Below the pieces are notes generated by a model. It was not told the origin of the DNA. It searched no databases and was given only the letters and a program-made list of their open reading frames with translations. A program made the position numbers and the translations under genes. Shown one piece after another: positions 46,148 through 57,742 of a stretch of 64,000 nt of DNA (position 1 is its first letter; each line of letters begins with the position of its first letter). Origin of the DNA: Cycas panzhihuaensis (taxonomy: Eukaryota; Cycadophyta); assembly GCA_023213395.1 (NCBI GenBank), contig CM041465.1:222401741-222465740 (forward strand), read 5' to 3'.

Positions 46148-47100
46148 TAGGTTGGGCGCGGAGCCCACTAAGTGCTCAAGCAAGGCTTCATCGTCTTTGA
46201 AGTAATCCACCCCATGGATGATCTTACTTTGAATAGATGGAGTGCTATAGGAAGTAGGAGCAATGGGACCATGGTGGTCATTAGGTTGTCCAACATCCTC
46301 AACAGACTCTAAGGGAAAGTCAAGAAGGGGCCCTTCAGAAAGAGTGAAAGGCAGTTCTTCGAAGCCATCACCTGCGGGGGGTGATGAAGAGGAAAAACTA
46401 ATGATGGATTAGTCAACATAAGCGATGACATGCGACACAGAAGAGTGGCTAATCTCACTAATGAAAGAGGTTCTAGATGGGGACCTAGAATGGGATGGGT
46501 GCTACCTACTGGTGCAGAGGAAGGAAACGGGGTGAAGACAATCCTCATCCTTGTTGTGTGACTCGTCGTCACTAAACAAGGTGAGGTACCCATAGCTCCC
46601 AACGCCAATAGGAGCAAAATGTGTGAGACTAGGAAAAGAAGATGCGGGATCTCCTTCAGTGTGAGATGGATTGGGTATACCAATGGAGCAAGCTGAGGCA
46701 TGAGTAGAAGGGCCTTGGCTTGCCTAATTGATAGGATGAGTTTGTTTGGCAAGTGGGCGTTCGTAGGAAACAATCCTCATTCATCTATCATGGATGAATT
46801 TAAGTTGCCCCTAAAGGGTCAAACACACAGCTTCCATCTGGTTAAGCTATAGTCGACCTAAGAGAAGGTTATAGTTGACATCGACGTCAAGGACTATAAT
46901 GTTAGCGAGGACAGTCTTGCCCTTGAGAGTGAGCGAGATAGTGACAGATCCTAATGGGGTCTTTTCACTACCGTCGTAGCCTTGGCATCGCCATGGAACA
47001 AGTTCCAAGGTGGAAATACCAAGCTCTTGCATGACATGCAAGGGCATGGCATTCATGGAAGAACCATTATCGATAACAGTCCTTCGCAGGGTACAGTCAG
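46148..47100 (-). pseudogene. protease and linker, element C
   Basis: Protease active site VIDNGSSMNAMP (Asp codon 47071-47069), then MQELGISTLELVPWRCQGYD, and IIVLDVDVNYNLLLGRL at about 46900-46847. A Ser/Pro-rich linker follows to 46148, where the deletion removes RT. The Asp-Asn-Gly triad is intact in this copy. Confidence 0.85.
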
Positions 47101-47199
47101 GTGTATTGATGGTAATGGTGAATAGGAAGTTCCACTGACATTCCCTTTTACACGTGAGAGGAAGGTCCTTAGGATCAAAAGAAATAACGAGCTCGTGAC

Positions 47200-49878
47200 T
47201 TTAAGTGATGCCCAAAGCGTGGACAGACACGTCATTTAATCCTAAAGCTTCCAAAAGGAGGGCCCATTGCTCGGGATAACTCCTCAAAACATCCATCAAG
47301 GACATTCCCACAGTGACAGTTTGGAGCTCGTCAATGATAGAAAAGGGCTTACCCTTCGCAGTAGGTTGGGTAACTGCCCTTCGAAAATCGTAATGACCCG
47401 AACACATGGGAATGGCCTTGGGAAAAAGAGGTACTTTTAGAGGAGGGTTCTCTGGAAGAAGATCGGAAGGAGTAGAAGAAGAAGCACTAGCTGCTTCTTT
47501 AGCGGCTTGAGACCGAGTAAGGGCATATGAAGGAGTAGCCTTAAGCATTTGGATCACCTTCTTTCCCTTATTTCAGGACTATGAAGGTGATGGAGTGCAT
47601 TGGTTAGGGGAACGAGAGGAAGAGGTGGAATCCTGGGTGCCCTTCCCTTTATCGCGGGAAGGACAGGAATTTGGGGATCTTCCTCAGTTCCGGTTATTTT
47701 TAGATTAAGTGTTGCGATCACGTTCCCCATGCTTGGGGAATGGATTCTTATGGATCAGTTGGTCTAGATTAGACCTTGAGGCCCATTTAGGGGATGAGTC
47801 ACGTCGAGGGGTATGCTTGGGATGCTAGCCCCTATAACGTGAGTCATCATGGAAGAACTCCCTATAAATGGAGCACCACTTCTTCTCAAGCGAGGGGTAT
47901 GTCTTCCTTGCTTGAGAGGACTAGGCATTTCCATTCCTAGGGAGGGAAGCTTAGGGAGCTTGTTGAATTTATTTGTTAGAAGTTGGAGATGAAGGGGCTT
48001 GAAGTTTAAGCTCCTTCATCGTACGTTCGAATGAACGTATGGTAGAAGTAAGGGGGTCTAAGGTCTTCTCAGTTGGATGAGAAGAAGACCTAAAAGATTG
48101 TTGGGGTTTAGTCTCTTTAGTTGGAGGTAGTGCCTCATGTCGTTGTGCGGGCTTGAGAGGCTTCTTGAGTCTAACTTGGATCTCAATAGCATCTAACGCT
48201 AAGCACTTTGCAATCATGGAGTCGCATATGGTCGCCCTCATTTTAAGGACTTCCACATGCACTTCGGAGTGAAGTGTGTTAACGAAAAGGTCTCTCTTCA
48301 ACTCCTTGGGCAATATGGCCTTAGTGGAGTGAAGAAGGTCATGAAATCATCGGATAAAGTCATGATTCATCTCATCATGACCTTGTTTAAGCGATAGGAG
48401 GGTTTTCATTCCACTCTCAAATGGATGAGCTACATCAAAATAGTTGATGAATTCATCCACCAATTGCTGGAATGAAAAGATAGAGTGGGCAGGAAGATGA
48501 TAAAACCACTTAAGGGCATCGCCTTACAAAGATCGAGGGAACAATTTCATTAAGATATGGTCGTAAGCCCAGTAATCAATACATGCCATAGAAAAACTAC
48601 ACACGTGTTCTGTTGGGTCTTACGAGGAAGTTCCGTCAAATCTAAGAACTTCGGGAGGATGAGGCGGTAGATTAGTTCTTAATGCCTTAATAAATATAGG
48701 TGTTAATCTGTAGTCCATGAAGGGACATGCCCTTGCGTGGACTGTAGGATCGACGAATGACGTAGTAGGTAGTGAGCAAGGAATGGACGAGGGTGGTAAA
48801 CCCATCCCTCCTTGAGGAAATGCCCCTTACTGGAAGGGGGCTTGAGGATAAGTGCCTTGAAAGGGAGTTGGGTTCCCTTGCGAAGGCGCAGCAAAAGAGG
48901 TTATGCCAGACGACGGAAAAGGAGGGTGAGGAACCAGGTTTTGCCCATATGGGCCACCCGTAGGTGGTACAACCCCATATGGGTGTAGCGGGTCTACACC
49001 ATAAGCTGAAATGTTGTTCCCTTTACCCTACCCCCAAGGTTGAGAAGTGCAACCTAGGGGTATATAAAAGGAAGGACCAACAGGTTGGTTTTGGGGATAT
49101 GTGGGAGCAGGTCCCACATGACTAGTGGCTAAAGAGTTAGTAGAAACCACATACCTACTAGGGAACATATGTGCCACATTAGGGGATGGCACATTAGCTT
49201 GGCTAGGAAAGGGTATGCTAACCTTCAACTGAGGGAAAGACATACTACGAGGAGGTCCCAAAGAACTAGGACCATGGCGAGGGATGGAAGGTACGACATT
49301 CATCCCCAAGGTTGGTGTAGGAATGGAGCGGCACGAACGCGCATGAATGAAAAGGTTACTGGTAGTAGGAGGGGCAGGTGCGGATGAAGAAGGTGGTAAA
49401 GGAGCAGATGAAGAAAGTGCTCCACCACGTAAAATGTCTTCAAACCACCTGGGATGTAATTGAAGGCAAGCAGCTCAAAAGCACTCCCTAATAGCTTCAA
49501 CCATGTCGGCATGAGGGGTATCTATGTGACCATAAGAGGTGGACGGGACCTCAAATGACGTAGACCCCTCAGGGCATTCCTCGTAAGAATCACCAGTCAA
49601 ATGGTGAACCTCAAGAGAAAGCGGGTCTTCTACCACATAGGTAGAAGGATGGATATTGAGTGAGTGATGTTGGTTGTCTGGGTAGGATTGTCACCCTCTT
49701 GGGTGGATCATGGAATAGATACAGGGAATTCGTGAGTTCCCGATACAAATGCGTGGAAGGCCCAATCGGAAGGGTATCCTTCCATAGTCGAATCAGAATC
49801 CGACGATGAAAGAGGACAATACCCGAGATCTTCTAACAATGGGGGTAAGCCACATAAGCGACGAGAAAAGCATCGCAT
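47200..49878 (-). pseudogene. gag polyprotein, element C
   Basis: Met 49878 starts MRCFSRRLCGLPPLLEDLG, the conserved gag N-terminus. A Pro/Gly/Ser-rich region with TSQPWG-like and PYG-like parts follows (49309-49028). The capsid core has DYRLTPIFIKALRTNLPPHP and VLRFDGTSS (48805-48620), then PKELKRDLFVNTLHSEVHVE (48313-). A zinc-knuckle region is near 47900-47860, then a basic Ser-rich stretch and LLEALGLNDVSVHALGIT at 47201 just before protease. Broken by stops. With primer site, LTRs and gag present, C could be moved by enzymes of a relative. Confidence 0.83.
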
Positions 49879-50023
49879 ACAAAGCTAACTGACACTTTAG
49901 AAGAAAGAAAGGGTGACAAGGAGTGCACATTAGGGGCTACCTAATGAAAGAAATGAAATGGGAAGAACCACAAGCAGGTAGTAATACCAATAGAAAAGGG
50001 ATGAAGACTAGATCCCTTACTGG

Positions 50024-50046
50024 CAAGTCCCTAGTATGGTTACCAG
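50024..50046 (-). other. putative primer binding site, element C
   Basis: The minus strand reads C TGGTAACCATACTAGGGA just inside the 5' LTR. One base from B in the first 12. Confidence 0.6.
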
Positions 50047-52784
50047 TGGATGCACGTCTACGGGATAACCACCTAGCTACGTAGGGACAACGAGGATGAT
50101 CAATGGCACTATCGGGTATGGATAAGAACCTATAAGCAAGGCAAATACCACGTAGGGCACCCCGTGCACTAGAGCGTGAGTTCAGGACCTACAGATGGTA
50201 CCCAACTACCTAAAGATGGTTCCCCACTTCAACTAGGAAGAAGGGAGGCATAAGAGTAGCCTGGATAGATCTTGGAGAAGAGTCCTCCCACCCTTGGATG
50301 GTAGGAAGGGGAGGGAGAGAACCCCTTGAGGGTTTCCCTATAGTGGAGGGAAATGAGTAGAGGCAAGGTAGGTGAATAGCCTACGGTTAAGATCTTCTCA
50401 GTTGCCCAGTTAGGCAGAAGAAAACCGAGGGAGAATGAAGGGAGTGGGAACGATCGATTGATCAAGAGTTCCCCTCTTCAAATGAGTAATCAAGAGAAAA
50501 GAGGATGCTAGGACACACACAAGCAAACTAAACCAAATATGACAAGCCAAGAGGGTGAGGGCAAAGTTTACAAGTTGAAGGGAAAGGTTTGAGGGAAGAA
50601 CTTCCTAAAACCTTTTCCTATGATAGGTGTATTGTATAAAATATAACAAACGGAATGTAAACCAAAGAGAGAGTCGATTTCCTTTTTCCTTTTTATGTGG
50701 TCTAATTACTACCATGTAAAATATTTCTAAAAGAAGCGGCAACGTTCCCACAAGGTGTCCAAATTGCTCCATGAAGCACGATTTAAAGAGGGTCGGAGGG
50801 CGTGGGGCTTCCTTACCTTCCTCGAAAGTGACACCAGAGTGCCAAGAAAGAAAAAAGGAAAGTAATTACAGCAAATGAAATGCTATAATAAAATACAAGT
50901 AAATACACTTACCCAAGAGAGAGAGAGGGAAAGGGAGAAGTCCTTTGCATCCTCCGTGTACCTGCAAGTAAGTGAAAATATTCTTTTCTGGAGAAAGGAG
51001 GCTAGCAACACAAGGTGGAGTCCTAATAACACATGTGTACATATACCAAAAACAAGTCTCTATACATATATGTTAGTGTTCATGAATCACAAGGCTACAG
51101 CAACAAACTACGGTAAAAACTACTCAAATGAATGGTAAGTAGATAAGTAAGCCTCAAAGTGGCCCACCTACCACAAAGAGCAACCCTACCCTCCCTCAAG
51201 AAGCCATAAGGCAGCAAGGGTATGGCTATACAGCTGGTTAGAAACTGGGGCAGCAGAGGTGCAAAAAGAGCCCAAAGAAACCCTCAATGAGCCGAAGTGC
51301 TATGGGAAGCAAACTGGGCCGTTGAGAGAAGGACTAAGCCAAGAAAAGTAACCAAGGATTATGCGTTGCCCAGATGAGGGAAATGAGCCTGCAAACTAGC
51401 ACTGCAACAAGTGCCAAAGTTGATTTCAGTGGCTGGAAATAGCCTACTAATCCCTTGCCCCACTCCACGGACAGCACGAGGGCAAAGAGGAAGGTTTGGA
51501 GGGCAGAAGCCTCTTAAGGAGCATGAAGGCAGTACAGAATCCACCTAGCTCTATCCCAAACCTTATGGAGCCCTCTTTGGCCGCTATCCTAGGCGTGAAA
51601 TGCAAGAAAAGAGGCCTAAATAGTAGAGAAAAAAGTCTAAGGGAAAGGCAAGAAATAACCCTTGAAACAAGATAAGGCAAACTAGTGAAAAAAAACATAC
51701 AAAACTGGGCATAAACTGGATAAAGGAAAGATTTTAAACCACTAAGGAAAGACTTTAAAGCACTAAATACCTTTAGAGAAGGTGGAAGGCATTTGCCTGT
51801 GCAAAAGCCTATTGAGAAGAGGCTAGAAAATCTGAGGAAAAGTTGGAGTGTAGCAGGTATGGAGTCCCTACTAAGATGATTGGAGGAAATCCTACTTCTG
51901 AGACCACTTGGTGACTGCCTAGGCAAAGAGGCCTTGAAAACTCCTCAAGGAGGCCCTCTCCAAGGTGTGCAATGACCTGTGAAAATGTCACAGCAAAGCC
52001 AAAGGAGAGCTGGGCGCTAAAGAGTGGTTGCAAGTCTTGGAAACGTAGCAGAGCAGTAGAGGAGAGCAGATAGTAGGGCATTTTTCCTTGTAATCCTTCT
52101 AAAGAGAGCTAAAAGATCCTAAAAATGAGTTGAGATGGGCTTAAATACTCAGCCCCAACCCTAATCAAGCGATTAGGGCTCGACTGGCACTGAGGTGGGT
52201 CGAGAGACACGTGGCAATTTTGCAATAAATGCGTGAATTACCACAGCAGTTTTAAAAAATGAATTATAACAGTCACACTGCGGGAAACTTTGTGATACCA
52301 CGATAAACTTCACGGTACCATGAAATTTGTCACGGTGCGGGACTAAAAGACTAAACTGGCCCAAACAGCTAGCCAGGGTTGTGGACTAGTGTACTAAGAG
52401 GCTGGTAGGGGGGTGGGCCCACCTGCCCAAAGGCAAGCAATAGACCAAAAGCTACAAGAAAAGCAATCATGGGACTCAAGGGTGCAGCAAGGAGGCCAAA
52501 TAGCGATGAATCAACATGTGAGTGAACATCACGTAAGTCAAATGAGTCTTAAGGGGAGCAGGGCAGATTGCGGGAAGTGATGAGGCCACCAGGGTATCAC
52601 ACTTGTTGAGAGTATGCCCCCGTTATAGTCGTCATAGGCTAAATAGGTGTAGATGGTGTGAACCATCTATGACAACATAACATGCAAGCAAACACTCCTC
52701 ACAAAAAACAAAATTAGGGTGAGAAACATACCTACATTTACTTGAGTCGACCGCTCTGTATCCATTCCCAGAAGCTGGGAAATA
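50047..52784 (-). repeat. 5' LTR of element C
   Basis: 2,738 bp; the outer terminus is GGGAAATA, where CA has become TA. TATA-like site at about 52140-52147; inverted-repeat module at 52274-52338. A local duplication of AAAGGAAAGACTTTAAACCACTA-like sequence is present near 51724-51770, absent in the other LTR. Confidence 0.92.
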
Positions 52785-52789
52785 GAAAC
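52785..52789. repeat. target site duplication of element C (right), GAAAC
   Basis: Exact match to 38360-38364; B's RT coding resumes directly after it. Confidence 0.93.
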
Positions 52790-53690
52790 CAAGCCTACCT
52801 AGGAACGACTTGATCTGTCGTTGGGTCCTAGGAGGCAGCATATCAAGGATTGCCTTGACCTTGTCAGGGTCAATCTGGATTCCTTGTTTTGACACAAGAA
52901 ATACAAGGACTTTGCCCGAAGTAATGGAAAACACACACTTGAGCAGGTTTAGGCTTACATGATACTTATGGCATTGCGTGAAGATAGCCCACAAGTTGGA
53001 GGGATGATAGGCCCTGACACGTGAGAGACCCATCATGTCGTCCATGAAGACCTCCAATGTGTCATCGGTGAGGTCATGGAAGATAAAGTGCATCGCTCTT
53101 TAGTAAGTAGCGCCTATATTTTTGAGACTGAAGGGCATTACCTTATAGGTAAAGTTACCCCACGGGGTAGTGAAGGCCGTCTTATGGCAGTCTTCAGGAG
53201 ATATTTGGATCTAATTGTAGCCAAAGAAGCCATCCATCAAGGACATAACTTCGAAACTGGTAGTTCAATCAATGATTTGATCGATGAAAGGGAGTGGAAA
53301 GTTGTCCTTAGGACATGCGTTATTGATATCATGAAAATCAATACATATCCAGATAGTCACATTCATTTTAGCAATGAGAATGATGTTGGATACCCATTTA
53401 GGGTAATCGATGGAAGTAATAAGTCCAGCGTCCAAGAGCTTCTCGACCTCTATCTTAACAGCGGCTAAGAGTTTAGGGTGAAGGGGACGCTGCTTCTAGC
53501 ACACGGGACAGGCACCAGGAATAGTAGTGAGATTGTGGGTGACAATGGAGGGGTCAATTCCCTTCATGTCAGAATAATCCCACGTAAAGATATCCCAGAA
53601 CTCCTGGAATAAAAGGAAATATTCCCTTACTTCATCAGGAGAGCATTCCACCCCCACCTTAATGACCTTGCTAGGGGTTCAGACTATGTC
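52790..53690 (-). pseudogene. reverse transcriptase, element B (right part)
   Basis: RT in broken frames from about 53690, with the fingers region near 53450-53200. Then frame 53093-52790: MHFIFHDLTDDTLEVFMDDM with the F-M-D-D catalytic strand, LKCVFSITSGKVLVFLVSKQ and RQIKSFLGRLG, stopping at the element C border. The apparent frame that runs on to 52632 is a fusion with the LTR of C and not part of RT. The catalytic Asp pair is intact. Confidence 0.88.
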
Positions 53691-54800
53691 CTAGGTCACC
53701 CCCATACACATGGCATTCCCCTCCTTGAAATGGAGAGGGGCAAGGTCAACAGGAAGAGATGGAACAGGGGATGGGATTGGGTCGGCAAGAGTGGACCCAA
53801 TCACTAAGATCTTCTGGTGGCCAAGCCTATGGTGACTAGAAGGAAAGTTGGGCGCAGAGCCTGCTAAGTGCTCAAGAAAGGTATCATCGTCTTCGAAGTA
53901 ATCCACCCCATGGATGACCTTACTTCGAATAGATGAAGTGTTGGAGGAAGTAGGAGTAATGGGACCATGGTGGTCATTGGGTTATCCAACGTCCTTGATA
54001 GACTCTAAGTGAGAGTCAAGCAGGGGCTCCTTGGAAGGAGAAAAAGGTGGTTCTTCAAAACCATCACCTACAAGAGGTGATGAAGAGGAAGAACTAGTGA
54101 CCTGTAGGTCGATGCATGCAATAACGTGAGACACAAAGGGGTGACTAGTCTCACTAATGAAAGGAGTTCTAGGTTGGGACCTAGAATAAGAAGGGTGCAT
54201 CCTACTAATGTGGAGGAAAGAAATGGGGTGAGGAAAGTCCTCATCCTCATCATGGGACTCATCGTTACTAAATAAGGCAAGGTACCTGTAGCTCCCAACA
54301 CCAATAGGAGGAAAGCGAGCGAGACTAAAGGAAGAAGATGCGAGATCTTCTTCAAGATGAGATGAATTGGGTATGCTGATGGAGCAAGCTAAGGCGTGAG
54401 TAGAAGGGCCTTGGCTCGCTTGATTGACAGGGCGAGTTTGTTTAACAGGTGGACGCTCACGGGAAACAACCCTTATCCATCCATCGTGGACGAATTTAAG
54501 ATGCCCCCAGAGGGTCGAACACATAGCTCCCATCTGATCGAGCTATGGCCGACCCAAGAGAAGATTGTAGTCGACGTCAAGGACTATAATGTCAGCGAAG
54601 ACAGTCTTGTCCTCGAGAGTGAGCGGGATCGAGACAGATCCTAATGGGGTCTTTTTACTATTATCGTAGCCTTGGCATTGCCATGGAACAGGTTCCAAGG
54701 TAGAAATGCTAAGCTCTTGCATAACACACAAGGGCATGGCATTCATAAAAGAACCATTGTTAATAACAGTCCTTCACAGGGTGCAGTCATGTGTGTCAAT
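53691..54800 (-). pseudogene. protease and linker, element B
   Basis: The protease active site has decayed to VINNGSFMNAMP (Asp to Asn, Ser to Phe), just upstream of Met 54746. It is followed by STLEPVPWQCQGYDNSKKTP and IIVLDVDYNLLLGRP to 54543. The linker (54533-53691) begins MGAMCSTLWGHLKFVHDGWI as in A and includes an acidic SNDESHDEDEDF stretch. Non-functional. Confidence 0.83.
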
Positions 54801-57574
54801 GATGATGGTGAATAAGAAGTTCCATTGGCATTCCCTTTCACCCATAGGGGGAAGGTCTTTAGGGTCAAAAGAAATGACGGCTCATGGCTTTGAGTAACAC
54901 CCAAAGCATGGATGGGCGCATTATTCAATCCTAAAGCTTCCAAAAGGAGAGTCCATTGTTCAGGATAACTCCTCAAAACATCCATCAAGGACATTCCCGC
55001 AGCGACAGTGTGGAGCTCGTCAATGATAGAGAAGGGCTTACCCTTCGCAATAGGTTAGGTAAGTGCCCTTCGAAAATCGTAATGACCAAGACGTATGGGA
55101 ATGGCCTTAGGAAAAAGTGGCACTTCTGGAGGGGATTTTTCTAGAAGAGGATCAGAGTATGGGGTAGAAGAAGAAGCACCAGCTGCCTCTTTAACAATTT
55201 GAGACTAAGTAAGGGCATATAAGGGAGTACCCTCAAGCATTTAGATTACCTTCTTTCCCTTATTCTGGGACCGCGAAGGAGAAGGAGTACATTGGTGAGG
55301 GGAACGCGAAGAAGAAGACGAATCCCGAGTGCCCTTCCCTTTATCGCGGGAAGGATGGGAATTCAGGGATCTTCCCTAGTTTCGGTTGTTTTGGGTTGAG
55401 TATTACGATCACGTTCCCCATGTTTGGAGAACGGATCCTTGTGGACCGGTTGGTCTAGGTTGGGCCTTGAGGCCCACTTAGGGGATAAGTCACATTGAGG
55501 GGTATCCCTAGGATGCTGGGCCCTATAACATGAGTCGTCATGGAAACACTCCCCATGAATGGAACACCACTTCTTCTCAAGTGAAGAATATGTCTTCTTT
55601 TCTTGAGAGGACTGGGCGTTACCATTCCTAGGGAGGGAAGCTTAAGTAGCTTGTTGGATTTATTTGTTAGAAGTAGGTGAGGAAGGAGCTTGCAATTTAA
55701 GTTCCTTCATCGTACGTTCAAATGAACGTATAGCAGAGGTGAGTGGATCTAGGGTCTTCTAAGTTGGATAAGAAGATGACCTAGAGGATTGTTGTGGTTT
55801 GGTCTCTTTAGTTTGAGGTGGTGCCTCACATCGTTGTGAGGGCTTGAGAGGCTTCTTGAGTCCAGCCTAGATGTTAATAGCCTCAAGCGCTAAACACTTC
55901 GCGATAGCAGAGTCGCATGTAGTCACCTTTATTTTAAGGACTTCTACATGGACTTTAGGGTGAAGTGCATTAACGAAGATATCCCTCTTTAATTCCTCAG
56001 GCAAAGTAGCCTTAGTGGAATGAAGAAGGTCATGAAATTATCGCACGAAGTCACAATTCATCTCATTGTGACCTTGTTTAAACGAAAGAAGGGATTTCAT
56101 TCCACTTTCGAATGGGCAAGCAACATCAAAACAATTGATGAACTCATCCACAAGTTGCTGGAACGAGAAAATGAAATGGGTTGGCAGGTGATAAAACCAC
56201 TTAAGGGCATTGCCTTGTAAGGATCATGGGAATAGTTTCATTAGAATGTGATCATAGGCCCAGTACTTAATACATGCCATAGAGAAACTACAGACGTGCT
56301 CCATTAGGTCTTGTGATGAAGTTCTGTCAAACTTAAGAACTTTGGGAGGATGAGGCAGCAGATTGGTTCTTAATGCCTCAACAGATAGTTGTGCCGATCT
56401 ATAGTCCATGAAGGGACGTGCCCTTGCCTGGACCGTAGGATCAGTAAATGATATAGGAGGTAGTGGACAAGGAACGGATGGGGGTGGTAAACCCATCCCT
56501 CCTTGAGGAAATGCTCCTTACTGGAAGGGGACTTGAGGATAAGCACCTTGGAAGGAAGCTGGGTTCCCTTGCAAAGGCACAACATAAGAGGTCACGCTGG
56601 ATGGTAGAAAAGAAGGGTGTGGGACCGGGTTTTGTCCATATGGTCCACCCGTGGGTGGTGCAACCCCATATGGATATAGCAGGTCCACCCTGTAAGCTGG
56701 AATATAATTCTCTTTACCCTACCCCCAAGGTTGAGAAGTATAACCTGGGGGATGTAAAGAGAAGAACCATTGGGTTGGTTTTGAGGATACGTAGGAGCAG
56801 GTCCCACATGACTAATGGTAGTAATGTTAGTAGGACCTCTAGGCCTACTAGGAAATGCATATGCCATGTTGGGAGGTGGCACATTGACTTGACACGAAAA
56901 AGGTATGCTAACCACAAGCTGGGGGAAAGACATACCACAAAAGGGTCCCGAAGAGCTAGGACCATGAAGAGGAATGGAAGGTGCAACATGTGTCCCTAAA
57001 GCAGTTGTAGGGATGGAGTAGGATGAATGTGTAGGCAGAAAAAGATTACTTGTTGTGGGAGGTGTAGATGCGGATGAAGAAGGTGGGAGAGGAGCGGACG
57101 AGGAGGATGCTCCATCATGCAAAACATCTTCAAACTATCTAGGACATGGTTGAAGATGAGTAGCTTGAAAGCACTCGTTAAGAGCTTCAACTGCGTCCGT
57201 AGGAGGGGTATCTACATGATCATAAGAAGTAGATAGGACTTCAAATGAAGTAGACCCCTCAGGGTGTTCCTTATAAGAATCACCAACTTGATGATGAATC
57301 TCAAGAGGAGATGGGCCTTCTACTGTATGAGTAGAAGGATGGGTGTCAAGCAGGTGATGTTGATCACCCGGATAGTAAATAGCATCATCACCCTCTTGGG
57401 TGGATCCCGGAATGGATGCGGGAAACTCGTGAGTTCCCGAGGTAAATACATGATAGGCCTAACAGAAGGGTATCCTTCCATTGTCGAATCAGAATCTGAT
57501 GATGAAAGAAGATGATACTCGGGATCTTCTAACAATGGAGGTAAACCACGTAGGCGACATGAGAAGCATCGCAT
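54801..57574 (-). pseudogene. gag polyprotein, element B
   Basis: Met 57574 starts MRCFSCRLRGLPPLLEDPEY. The Pro/Ser/Gly-rich part lies at 57122-56592. The capsid core is at 56496-56224 (DYRSAQLSVEALRTNLLPHP, then VLKFDRTSSQDLMEHVCSF). The second capsid part with the L-K-R-D helix lies near 56090-55860, the zinc-knuckle region near 55580-55540, and the terminal LLEALGLNNAPIHALGVT part near 54940-54890. Broken by stops. Same domain order and spacing as A and C. Confidence 0.83.
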
Positions 57575-57718
57575 ATAACACTTGCTAACACGTTAGAAGA
57601 AGGAAAAAGATGTAAAGTGTGTGTGTGTTGGGGGCTACCTAACAAAGAGATTAAGTGGAGGAAACCACTAAAAGGTAATAGTACCAACAGGGAGGGATGA
57701 GAACTAGCTCCCTTACTG

Positions 57719-57742
57719 GCAAGCCCCTAGTATGGTCACCAG
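57719..57742 (-). other. putative primer binding site, element B
   Basis: The minus strand reads C TGGTGACCATACTAGGGG just inside the 5' LTR, then CTTGCCAG as in C. Confidence 0.6.

Larger units (their letters stand above)
38365..52784 (-). mobile_element. element C: non-autonomous Tat-like retrotransposon nested in B
   Basis: 14.4 kb with LTRs 38365-41131 and 50047-52784 and the GAAAC duplication. It has gag (49878-47200), protease, linker, the integrase C-terminus (46147-45780), the antisense gene (43161-45130, plus strand), second RNase H (41970-41548), polypurine tract and primer site. RT, native RNase H and most of integrase are absent: sequence matching A at about 14050 runs straight into sequence matching A at about 16625. 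It is the most intact copy of the antisense gene and of the second RNase H. It is younger than B because it interrupts it. Confidence 0.93.

Noticed and set aside
52632-53093. 153-codon minus frame as a single protein
   Set aside because: The second half is LTR of element C; the frame only runs across the insertion border by chance.
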